From Devosia submarina (GTDB lineage: Bacteria; Pseudomonadota; Alphaproteobacteria; Rhizobiales; Devosiaceae): a DNA stretch of 64,000 nt. The stretch covers positions 124,001 to 188,000 of the forward strand of contig NZ_PYWB01000001.1 of assembly GCF_003056345.1 (NCBI RefSeq), written 5' to 3'. Both the position numbers and the translations under genes were made by a program. The notes beneath the pieces were generated by a model. It was not told where the DNA came from and ran no database searches. It worked only from the letters and a program-made list of their open reading frames with translations. This document shows positions 55,987 through 64,000 of this stretch, one piece after another; within the stretch, counting starts at the first letter, position 1, and every line of letters starts with the position of its first letter.

Positions 55987-56889
55987 CTACTGCAGCTGCG
56001 GCTTAAGGAGAAACGCCTCCCGGTCTGCGGTTTTCACCCGCACCCAGCTGTCCCTTCCCTTGCGCACGATGCGCATGGCAAATTCCGCACCCGCTGGCGC
56101 CTTGGTCCAGAGCTTGCGGTAAAAATCCGCCAGCCCTGTCACCTCGTCTCCGTCGAGTTCGCTGATCACATCACCCGTCTTGAGGCCCGCCTGTTCGGCT
56201 GGCCCCCCATCGGCAACACTCATCACCACGACACCATTGCTGCTTTCGGCCGAAAACACGCCCAGCCAAGGCCGCGCTTCGCGCCGGGGCCGGCCTGCGG
56301 CGATCAGGTCATCGAGAATAGGCTTCAACAGATCGATCGGCACCATCATGTTGATGTCGGTTGTCTTGTCGCGCTGCAGCATCTGCAGCCGCAGCGAGCC
56401 AATGCCGATCAGCTCATCGTCCGCATCCACCAGCGCCGCTCCGCCCCAGGATGGGTGGAAGGGGGCCGTAAAGATCGCTTCATCCAGCAGATATTCCCAA
56501 TAGCCGGCAAATTCCTGCTTGGCGACGATTTCGGTGATGATCTCCTCGCCCCGTCCATCCAGCACGGTTGCCACATCGCCCACCCGGGCACGCGAAGAAC
56601 TTCCGATATCAAGGCTTGGCAGATCCAGATCCCCGAGCGCCTGCACGAGGCCAAACCCGGTTTGCTGGTCATAGCCAACAATATGGGCGGGCATGACGCG
56701 CTCGTCATGGGTCGTCAGCCAAACCTCTTCGGCTTCGGTAATCAGATAGCCAATGGTCACCACCAGCCCATCATCACCGATCACCACGCCGCTCCCTTCC
56801 CGAAGCGTGCCGAGCGTGGAAGCGGTATGTGCCTCGTCGGGAACCAGGGCCCTGACCGACACAATGGAATCTCTAAGGCGCTGTGGCAT
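55987..56889 (-). CDS. HtrA/S1C-fold protein with PDZ domain and degenerate catalytic triad
   Basis: A 300-aa protein with no signal peptide, so probably cytoplasmic. Residues ~30-195 align with the DegP/HtrA protease core: GSGVVIGDDGLVVTIGYLITEA matches the region normally reading VVTNNHVV, so the catalytic His is Tyr48. DQQTGFGLVQ replaces DPxSDIAL, so Asp is Gly78. HPSWGGAALVDADDELIGI replaces GNSGGALV, so the nucleophile Ser is lost or displaced (Trp148). A PDZ domain follows (about 205-290: WLGVFSAES, GGPAEQAGLKTGDVISELDGDEVTGLADF). The fold is kept but protease activity is unlikely; I infer a binding or scaffold role. Confidence 0.82.
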   Translation of the reverse strand: MPQRLRDSIVSVRALVPDEAHTASTLGTLREGSGVVIGDDGLVVTIGYLITEAEEVWLTTHDERVMPAHIVGYDQQTGFGLVQALGDLDLPSLDIGSSSRARVGDVATVLDGRGEEIITEIVAKQEFAGYWEYLLDEAIFTAPFHPSWGGAALVDADDELIGIGSLRLQMLQRDKTTDINMMVPIDLLKPILDDLIAAGRPRREARPWLGVFSAESSNGVVVMSVADGGPAEQAGLKTGDVISELDGDEVTGLADFYRKLWTKAPAGAEFAMRIVRKGRDSWVRVKTADREAFLLKPQLQ

Positions 56890-56966
56890 GGGTCATCCGC
56901 ATTTTGTCTGTTTAGGACAAAGATAGGATTTTATCCGACCGGCACAAGGTGACGGCGATTTGGCTG

Positions 56967-57194
56967 CTAGCCGCTCACCACATTGTCGACCAGCGGGACT
57001 TCTCCCTTCTCGGCCGCATTCTGCGCCACGGACAAGGCTTCCGCCAGGGTTTCGGGATTGTCGCCCGCCAGGGCTAGCGCCGCCGAGCTGATGCGGAACA
57101 CGCCGCAGCTGGGGCAGTCATATTCGGTGTAGTCGGCTGTCTTGGCGCGGATCTGCGCCGGCTCATTGGTGATCGGACATGATGTGCTGGTCAT
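56967..57194 (-). CDS. Small CPxCG zinc-finger-like protein
   Basis: A 75-aa protein from ATG 57194. Its N-terminal half has SCPITNEP and DCPSCGVFRISSAAL, giving a CP-containing first Cys and a CPSCG knuckle that could bind zinc together. The C-terminal half is helical and acidic. No known function. It is 77 bases downstream of the protease-fold gene's start region, on the same strand, and 46 bases after the Pro-rich gene. Confidence 0.6.
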   Translation of the reverse strand: MTSTSCPITNEPAQIRAKTADYTEYDCPSCGVFRISSAALALAGDNPETLAEALSVAQNAAEKGEVPLVDNVVSG

Positions 57195-57240
57195 GGGAGT
57201 CTCGCGCAAAGGTAAAGTGTGGTGCGGCTGCTTGCTGCCC

Positions 57241-57447
57241 TTAGGGATCAGGCGTGTGGTCGGGGAAGGGCGACTGCGCCGGCGGCATGTCTGGACCCGG
57301 CTGCGGATTCTCCTGCGGATCGGATTTGTCAGGCACCTGCCGCTCATCCCCTTCCTTTGGCTTATCATCGAGGGGCCGGGGAAAAATGGGTGGCGTGGGA
57401 CCCGGTTCAGGCGCAGCCGGGCTGGGGTCCATAGGTGGAAAACTCAT
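57241..57447 (-). CDS. Proline-rich small hypothetical protein
   Basis: A 68-aa protein from ATG 57447 with a strong AGGAGG 6 bases upstream. It is about one-third proline with many Asp and Glu (PSPAAPEPGPTPPIFPRPLDDKPKEGDERQVPDKSDPQ), so probably disordered. The good ribosome-binding site argues that it is real. An imperfect EcfG-like promoter (TGAAC-N16-CGTT, 57497-57473) lies upstream. Similar Pro-rich miniproteins occur in rhizobial stress regulons, but I do not recognise a specific family. Confidence 0.55.
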   Translation of the reverse strand: MSFPPMDPSPAAPEPGPTPPIFPRPLDDKPKEGDERQVPDKSDPQENPQPGPDMPPAQSPFPDHTPDP

Positions 57448-57472
57448 CGCTAGCCTCCTGCTTTGGGTGGAC

Positions 57473-57497
57473 AACGACCTTGGCGACGAGCGGTTCA
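57473..57497 (-). promoter_or_regulatory. Imperfect EcfG-type promoter before the Pro-rich gene
   Basis: Minus-strand TGAAC (57497-57493) and CGTT (57476-57473) with a 16-base spacer match the EcfG consensus at all but the first -35 base. The -10 ends 25 bases before ATG 57447, a distance like that of the other sites in the window. Confidence 0.35.
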
Positions 57498-57624
57498 AAA
57501 ATTAACCGCGCCCTCGCAATAGGCGGGATGGCTAACAAGTTCTTAGCGCCCGCCCCAGCGCTTTACCCTTTCGCGCAAGGACCCTTTCACGCGTCCGCAT
57601 TACCCTCTGGGCAAAGAGCGGGGC

Positions 57625-59499
57625 ATGTGGATGGACGGAAAAACTACCGAAGCGCTTCTGCGCCTCCAAACGGAGGTTCTGGAGGCGGTCGCCTGTGGCA
57701 GTCCCTTAGCCGATGTCGCCGACCTCATGTGCCGCTGCGCCGAAGCCCTTGCCCCCCAAGTCATCTGCTCCATTCTGACACTCGACTCAAGCGGCCAGCT
57801 GCATCCCCTTGCAGCGCCCAGCCTGCCCGCCCATTACTCCGCCGCCATCGACGGCTTGCAGATCGGCCCAAGGTCCGGCTCCTGCGGCACAGCTGCCTTC
57901 CGCCGTGAACCCGTGCTCGTTACCGATATCGACACCGACCCCTTGTGGGACGACTACCGCGGCCTTGCCCAGCCCCTTGGCCTGCGCGCCTGCTGGTCGA
58001 GCCCGATCCTGGACGCAAACGGGCAGGTTGTTGCGACCTTCGCCTTTTATTACCGCACAAGCCGCGCACCCGACGACATGGAGCGCCGCATCGTCCAGAC
58101 CTGTGTCCACCTCTGTGCCATTGCCATCGACAATGAACGCGTCCGCCGGCGCAACCATCGCCTCGCCTATTTCGATGTGCTGACCGGCCTGCCTAATCGC
58201 GGCCAGTTCAATGACCTTCTGGCGAGCAACATTGAGCACAAGCAGGATTTCGGCTTGCTCCTGGTCGATATCGACCACCTCAAGATCGTCAACGACACCG
58301 TCGGCCACGCCTATGGCGACACCCTGATCAAGACCATTGCCGAGCGCATCGCCGGCAGCGATCCCCGGCTCACCGCCTGCCGCCTCGGTGGCGATGAATT
58401 TGCGGTCATTGTCTCCAACTGCGCCACCCCGGAGGATCTGGGCGGTGCCGCTGCCGCCATGCTTGCCGCCGTCCGTGGGCTGATCCAGGCTGGCGACCAT
58501 ACCATTGATCCCCACATAACCCTTGGCGGCGCATTGTTCGGCGCCGACGGTTCCGACGCCGCCTCCCTCTTTCAGAACGCCGATTTCGCGCTCTACCACG
58601 CCAAGGAAGTGTGCCGCGGCGGCTATGTCCGGTTCAAGCCGGATTTGCGGACCTCCATGCTGGAGCGGGTTCGTATTGTGCGTAGCCTCGACGAGGCCAT
58701 GCTGGAAAACCGCATGGTCCCCCATTACCAGCCAGTCGTGCGCATCGACACGGCCGAGATCGTGGGGCTTGAGGCCCTGGCGCGCATGCGCATGCCCGAA
58801 GGGCGCATCGCCATAGCCGGCGAATTCCACACTGCCCTGTCCGACCCGCGCATCGCCTACCAGCTCACCGGCCAGATGCTGACCCAGATCGCGGCCGATG
58901 TGCGCCAATGGCTCGACATGGGCATCGATTTCCAGCATGTCGGGATCAATGTCACCACCGGCGATTTCCTGCGCGGCGACCTTGAGGAACGCATCGTCAC
59001 CATTTTCAAGCGGGCAGGGGTTCCGCTCAAGCACATCGTCCTCGAGGTCAATGAAGCGGTCTACATGAGCGGCATCGACCAGATGGTGCCCAGGGCCGTA
59101 GGTGCTCTGCGCCAGCGCGGCATCCTTGTGGCGCTTGATGATTTCGGCACCGGCTTTGCCTCGCTCACCCACCTTCTGAGCTTTCCAGTCGATATCATCA
59201 AGATCGACCGCTCCTTTGTGGCCCGGCTCGGAAGCGACCGTGCCAGCGACGTCATAGCGGGCGCCATTATCGACATCGCGCGCAAGCTGAACATGCGCGT
59301 TGTCGCCGAAGGCATCGAGACGGCCGACCAGTCTCGCGTCCTGGAAAACTTCGGCTGCACTCTGGGGCAGGGCCACCTTTATTCCCGCCCCGGGCCCTTT
59401 GACACAACCACTACCCTGCTCAAGCTTTTCAGCCAGAAACGGCCCTCGCCATCGTCTTCGGGCCATCCAATGCCGGCCGCCATTGCCAACATGGCGTGA
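57625..59499 (+). CDS. GAF-GGDEF-EAL c-di-GMP turnover protein
   Basis: A 624-aa cytoplasmic protein. GAF spans about 15-165 (SGSCGTAAFRREPVLVTDIDTDPLWDDYR). The GGDEF domain is about 170-330 with an intact RLGGDEFAVI. The EAL domain is about 350-610, with VGLEALARM, the metal site region INVTTGDFL, ALDDFGTGFASL, IIKIDRSFV and VVAEGIET. Both catalytic signatures look competent, so it could make or break c-di-GMP under GAF control. The canonical ELTES motif is instead EVNEA, a mild deviation. The start could be 57631. It is followed by tctC after 129 bases. Confidence 0.9.
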   Translation: MWMDGKTTEALLRLQTEVLEAVACGSPLADVADLMCRCAEALAPQVICSILTLDSSGQLHPLAAPSLPAHYSAAIDGLQIGPRSGSCGTAAFRREPVLVTDIDTDPLWDDYRGLAQPLGLRACWSSPILDANGQVVATFAFYYRTSRAPDDMERRIVQTCVHLCAIAIDNERVRRRNHRLAYFDVLTGLPNRGQFNDLLASNIEHKQDFGLLLVDIDHLKIVNDTVGHAYGDTLIKTIAERIAGSDPRLTACRLGGDEFAVIVSNCATPEDLGGAAAAMLAAVRGLIQAGDHTIDPHITLGGALFGADGSDAASLFQNADFALYHAKEVCRGGYVRFKPDLRTSMLERVRIVRSLDEAMLENRMVPHYQPVVRIDTAEIVGLEALARMRMPEGRIAIAGEFHTALSDPRIAYQLTGQMLTQIAADVRQWLDMGIDFQHVGINVTTGDFLRGDLEERIVTIFKRAGVPLKHIVLEVNEAVYMSGIDQMVPRAVGALRQRGILVALDDFGTGFASLTHLLSFPVDIIKIDRSFVARLGSDRASDVIAGAIIDIARKLNMRVVAEGIETADQSRVLENFGCTLGQGHLYSRPGPFDTTTTLLKLFSQKRPSPSSSGHPMPAAIANMA

Positions 59500-59525
59500 A
59501 TGGCGCAAAGCTTGGCACAACAGGC

Positions 59526-59539
59526 GTGCGGCGCCGCAC
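59526..59539. promoter_or_regulatory. Perfect 14-bp palindrome upstream of tctC
   Basis: GTGCGGCGCCGCAC is its own reverse complement, 89 bases before the tctC start and 26 bases after the upstream stop. GC-rich palindromes of this size arise by chance at high GC, so an operator role is only a possibility. Confidence 0.3.
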
Positions 59540-59628
59540 TGTGCGATGACAGGACGGTGACAGGGTCGGCACCTATGGTGCCCCCACGAACGCCAAGAAC
59601 GTTCCAGATGATTTACATGGGAGGACTT

Positions 59629-60573
59629 ATGAACAAGCTGTTTCTGGCCGCGGCACTGACGGGCGCACTCGCCGTTCCTGCTTTCGCCGCAGACTACACA
59701 ATCATGGCCCCGGCAGCGCCCGGCGGCGGTTGGGACCAGACTGCCCGTGCGATGCAGGAAGCGCTGCAGGCCGAAGGCATCTCCGGCAATGTCCAGGTCA
59801 CCAACGTACCCGGCGCTGGCGGCACGATCGGCCTCGCCCAGTTCGTCAACCAGTTCAACGGCAATCCCAATGCCCTGATCGTTGGGGGCTATGTCATGGT
59901 TGGTGCTGTGCTGACCAATGCCTCGCCCGTGTCGCTCGCCAACGTCACCCCAATTGCCCGCCTCACCGGCGAGTCCGACGTGATCGTTGTGCCCGCCAAT
60001 TCCGAACTGCAGACCGTTGACGACCTCGTCGCCAAGCTCAAGGCCGATCCGGGTGCCGTCTCCTGGGCTGGTGGTTCGGCTGGTGGCGTTGACCACATCG
60101 CGGCCGGCCTCTTCGCCAAGACCGTCGGCGTTGATCCCACCACCGTCAACTACATCGCCTATTCCGGCGGTGGCGAAGCTCTTGCAGCTGTTCTGGGCGG
60201 CCAGGTAACCGTTGGCATTTCCGGCCTTGGCGAATTCGACGCTCAGATCCAGTCCGGCGATCTGCGCGCTCTGGCCTCCACCGGTGCCGAGCGCCTCGAG
60301 GGCTCCGACATCCCGACCCTGTCGGAAGCCGGCGTTGAGCTGGTTGTCGAAAACTGGCGCATGGTCGCCGCTGCTCCCGGCATCACCGACGAGCAGAAGG
60401 CCACCATCACCGCCGATGTCGAAAAGCTTGTGACCTCCGCCACCTGGCAGGGCATTCTCGAAACCAATGGCTGGACCGACATGTTCCTGGCCGGTGACGA
60501 GTTCGACGCCCAGCTCGCAGCAGACATCTCGGCCACCGAAGCCATCCTGAAAGATATCGGCCTCGTTCAATGA
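59629..60573 (+). CDS. tctC: Tripartite tricarboxylate transporter receptor (TctC)
   Basis: A 314-aa periplasmic receptor from ATG 59629 (GGGAGGA about 3 bases upstream). Residues 1-20 form a signal peptide (ending FAA). Bug-family motifs are [36 protein letters not shown] and [22 protein letters not shown]. It binds citrate or another carboxylate and delivers it to TctAB. The frame open from 59500 is not the true N-terminus. It overlaps tctB by 4 bases. Confidence 0.93.
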   Translation: MNKLFLAAALTGALAVPAFAADYTIMAPAAPGGGWDQTARAMQEALQAEGISGNVQVTNVPGAGGTIGLAQFVNQFNGNPNALIVGGYVMVGAVLTNASPVSLANVTPIARLTGESDVIVVPANSELQTVDDLVAKLKADPGAVSWAGGSAGGVDHIAAGLFAKTVGVDPTTVNYIAYSGGGEALAAVLGGQVTVGISGLGEFDAQIQSGDLRALASTGAERLEGSDIPTLSEAGVELVVENWRMVAAAPGITDEQKATITADVEKLVTSATWQGILETNGWTDMFLAGDEFDAQLAADISATEAILKDIGLVQ

Positions 60574-61055
60574 GCCTTGGCGAACCCAATCTTTCGCGCC
60601 GCCCCGATGGGGCGGCGTTTGTTATAGCGCTGGTGCTCGCGGCTATCGCCGCGGTCATCATCTGGCAGACATCCCTGATGCGGGTTCCCCCCATCCAGGC
60701 CAAGGTCGGCCCAACCGTTTTTCCCTATGTGATCGCCGCCGGCTTGCTCGTTCTGTCCTTCGCCACGGCAATCTCGGCCTTTCGCGGCCAGTTTCCGGTC
60801 CGTGAAAAGATCAACTACGGCCCGATTGCCTGGATCGTCGGTGGTCTCCTGGCGCAGCTTCTGCTGATCAGCTGGGCCGGCTTTTCGATCGGCACCGCAG
60901 TGCTGTTCGGCTTTGTCGCCAAGGGCTTTGGCCGTGGTCCGCTCTGGCTGAGCGTGCCCATCGGCTTTGTTCTGGCTTTTGCCATCTGGTTTATCTTCTC
61001 GCGCGGATTGCAGCTTTCCCTGCCCACAGGGCCTATCGAGCGCCTCGTCCCCTGA
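60570..61055 (+). CDS. tctB: Tripartite tricarboxylate transporter small permease (TctB)
   Basis: A 161-aa membrane protein with four helices, typical of Tct[65 protein letters not shown] and [24 protein letters not shown]. Its ATG overlaps the tctC stop by 4 bases, and it is followed by tctA after 16 bases. Confidence 0.92.
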   Translation: MSLGEPNLSRRPDGAAFVIALVLAAIAAVIIWQTSLMRVPPIQAKVGPTVFPYVIAAGLLVLSFATAISAFRGQFPVREKINYGPIAWIVGGLLAQLLLISWAGFSIGTAVLFGFVAKGFGRGPLWLSVPIGFVLAFAIWFIFSRGLQLSLPTGPIERLVP

Positions 61056-61071
61056 TCGAAAGAGCAGTGTA

Positions 61072-62619
<1,548 letters not shown>

Positions 62620-62637
62620 AACGTCCTCACGCACAAT

Positions 62638-62661
62638 GTCATCCCGGGCTCGACCCGGGAT
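62638..62661. repeat. GTCATCCCGGG-type palindromic intergenic repeat
   Basis: ATCCCGGG (62641-62648) and CCCGGGAT (62654-62661) form a perfect 8-bp stem with a 5-base loop, preceded by GTC. Such elements (GTCATCCCGGGC...CCCGGGATC) are common between genes in many alphaproteobacteria. It lies 18 bases after tctA and may also end that transcript. Confidence 0.6.
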
Positions 62662-62742
62662 CCATCCCGAGATCCCGTCCCCGCCGCAAGGTGGTTTGGT
62701 CTTCACCGCGTCTTTACCTTGCTACGGCGCGTGACCCACCCC

Positions 62743-62834
62743 GATCGTCACCCTCGGACTTGATCCGAGGGGCTCTGCACTTTCTAAGGTACCCCAACCA
62801 AAGACCCCTCGGGTAAAGCCCGAGGGTGACGATC
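62743..62834. repeat. Pair of inverted palindromic repeats (BIME-like)
   Basis: GATCGTCACCCTCGG (62743-62757) recurs as its exact reverse complement at 62820-62834. Each copy contains its own short hairpin (CCTCGG...CCGAGG and CCTCGGG...CCCGAGG). The two units face each other across about 62 bases and could fold into one long cruciform. This fits a REP-like repeat pair rather than a gene. Confidence 0.6.
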
Positions 62835-62870
62835 CAGCTCTTGAGTAATCCACCTAAAGGTTCAAAGCCT

Positions 62871-63041
62871 CTACGGCGCCCGCCACAACACCAGCAGCAC
62901 CACAACCAGTCCCGTCACCAGCAGCAACAACAACCCACCCACGCCATTCACGATCTGGCGCAATATTCCCGTCCGCGCCTCGTCCGCTGCCACGATGTCG
63001 TTGATCTCGGCGCCCTTGCGTTCATAAGTCCCGTGCGTCAT
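62871..63041 (-). CDS. Small single-helix membrane protein
   Basis: A 56-aa protein from ATG 63041, preceded by GAGGGA. A polar N-terminus (THGTYERKGAEINDIVAADEARTGILRQIV) leads into one C-terminal transmembrane helix (GGLLLLLVTGLVVVLLVLW). The tail-anchored layout is like small stress or regulatory membrane proteins. No family recognised. It sits between palindromic repeats and the divergent kinase-like gene. Confidence 0.55.
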   Translation of the reverse strand: MTHGTYERKGAEINDIVAADEARTGILRQIVNGVGGLLLLLVTGLVVVLLVLWRAP

Positions 63042-63252
63042 CGCGGTCCCTCTTTCCACCTGACTTCGCCAAACCTCAGTGTGGTTCGCAACTGGCTAAG
63101 AAAAACCTTCAAAAATAGCCCAATCGGCTTGAAAAGGTTACCAAGAGGAAAATTGGCAGCGTTAACGAACCGTTGACGCCACTGTTTCATCATGTTTACC
63201 AGCCACCTCAATGCTTTGCCCAATCAGGAGCGCCTTCTTCTTGAATGGCACC

Positions 63253-64000
63253 ATGATGAACCAGTCACCTGCCGAAACAGCGCTCAGCCGTGCCCTGATC
63301 CGCTGGTCCCTGACCAAAGCCACGCCCATGGCCGAAACGCCGACCAGCTGGATTTTCCAGGTGGAGCAAAACGGCCGCAATCATGCCGTCCTCAAGATCC
63401 TCAAGCCCGGCAAGGGCGATGGGGAACAGCGCGGCGGCGAGCTGATGCAATGGTATGCCGGGGAGGGGGCCGCCACCGTCTTTGATCGCCATGGCGGCAC
63501 GCTTTTCATGGAATGGCTCGATGGCATCCCCCTGGGCGAAGCCGTGCGCCAGGGCCGCGACGATGAAGCAACCATTGCCCTCGCGACTGTCGTGACCCAC
63601 CTTCACCGTCCAAGGCCTGACGCCCCCAAGGACCTTTTGCCTCTCCGGACCCATTTCGATCCGCTGTTCAACACCAATATTCGAAACTGGCCCTATACCG
63701 CCCGTGATCTTTTCGCGCGTGCGGCTGGTGTGGCGCTGACCCTGTTTGATCGACCCAGCCCGCAAATCCCGCTCCACGGCGATTTGCACCACGACAACAT
63801 CATTTCAAGCCCCCGTGGCTGGCTTGCCATCGACCCACGCGCGCTCCTGGGCGATCCCGTCTATGAAGTTGCCAACGCCCTCAACAATCCCGTTGGCGCC
63901 GATGATCTGGTGAAGGACCCCCGGCGCATCGCCGCCATGTCCGAACTCCTGTCCCTTCGGCTCGGCTTCCCACGCAAGCGCATCCTGGGCTGGGCCGCCG
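63253..64000 (+). CDS. Aminoglycoside/hydroxyurea kinase-like protein (3' end cut by window)
   Basis: At least 249 codons are visible; the frame is still open at the window end. Starts at ATG 63253 or 63256, or TTG 63241 (AGGAG 10 bases upstream), are all possible. It fits the APH(6)/StrB family: PTSWIFQVEQNGRNHAVLKILKP, the catalytic loop LHGDLHHDNII, and the metal site AIDPRALLGDPVYEVANAL. Some members phosphorylate streptomycin or hydroxyurea, but many chromosomal relatives have unknown substrates. A resistance role should not be assumed. Confidence 0.85.
   Translation, partial: MMNQSPAETALSRALIRWSLTKATPMAETPTSWIFQVEQNGRNHAVLKILKPGKGDGEQRGGELMQWYAGEGAATVFDRHGGTLFMEWLDGIPLGEAVRQGRDDEATIALATVVTHLHRPRPDAPKDLLPLRTHFDPLFNTNIRNWPYTARDLFARAAGVALTLFDRPSPQIPLHGDLHHDNIISSPRGWLAIDPRALLGDPVYEVANALNNPVGADDLVKDPRRIAAMSELLSLRLGFPRKRILGWAA

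Noticed and set aside
59510..59535. Possible sigma-54 promoter (TGGCAC) before tctC
   Set aside because: The -12 element TTGC is absent at the required spacing.
57787..60570. A 927-codon antisense frame over the GGDEF-EAL gene and tctC
   Set aside because: It spans two well-supported genes and their gap, has no domain, and no ribosome-binding site.
63162..63176. CtrA-like box TTAA-N7-TTGA upstream of the terminal kinase gene
   Set aside because: One half-site is mismatched, and single such matches are frequent by chance.
63253..64000. Calling the terminal gene an antibiotic-resistance gene
   Set aside because: Only family membership (APH(6)-like kinase) is visible, the gene is cut by the window end, and no mobile element is near.

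Overview
The window looks like the chromosome of a free-living alphaproteobacterium of the Hyphomicrobiales (Rhizobiales). A Devosia-like genus is my best guess. The reasons are the high GC, dense short operons with 4-bp start/stop overlaps, duplicated Ku genes with LigD, DUF1127 miniproteins, a ugp operon with a DeoR-family regulator, and three sites matching the alphaproteobacterial general-stress (EcfG) promoter GGAAC-N16/17-CGTT. No tRNA, rRNA, CRISPR array, IS element or phage gene was seen; this reads as ordinary chromosome rather than an island.

Layout. 0.2-9.1 kb: alpha-glucan metabolism (glgE, maltokinase, glgB, a PilZ protein, malQ), then an orphan receiver protein. 9.8-15.7 kb: D-lactate dehydrogenase convergent on a TRAP transporter (dctQMP), with a divergent LacI regulator. 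15.7-23 kb: membrane and envelope genes (DUF421, two alpha/beta hydrolases, AI-2E-type permease, DUF2270, L,D-transpeptidase, extensin-like protein). 23-27.9 kb: a GbsR/MarR-type regulator with an RND efflux adaptor and pump, behind a perfect 28-bp palindrome. 27.9-31.6 kb: a non-homologous end-joining (NHEJ) module of two convergent Ku genes and a two-domain LigD. Both Ku genes have EcfG-type promoters. 31.7-35.1 kb: receiver protein, glutamate dehydrogenase, a uracil-DNA-glycosylase-like protein, and an EcfG-promoted DUF2231 protein. 35.1-42.8 kb: ugpBAEC-ugpQ-deoR for glycerol-3-phosphate, divergent from a Na/Pi cotransporter. The shared 284-bp control region carries two GlpR-like operators and a Pho-box-like site.

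42.9-49 kb: DUF1127 and other miniproteins, an FAD-linked oxidase, and a three-gene signalling operon (cysteine-free SUOX-fold protein, histidine kinase, LuxR-type response regulator). 49-52.4 kb: chemoreceptor with CheW, then small proteins. 52.6-57.4 kb: TauE/SafE and SulP anion transporters, a GlpR-type regulator, a protease-fold protein that has lost its catalytic triad, and two small proteins. 57.6-62.6 kb: GAF-GGDEF-EAL protein and a tripartite tricarboxylate transporter (tctCBA). The right end has palindromic repeats, a small membrane protein and a truncated aminoglycoside-kinase-like gene.

The clearest system-level signal is stress and nutrient control. General-stress promoters drive the Ku genes, and shared operators appear to tie organic phosphate (ugp) to inorganic phosphate uptake. 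No wholly new multi-gene system was evident. The least conventional items are the triad-less HtrA-like protein, the cysteine-free SUOX partner of the kinase, and the Ku promoter arrangement.
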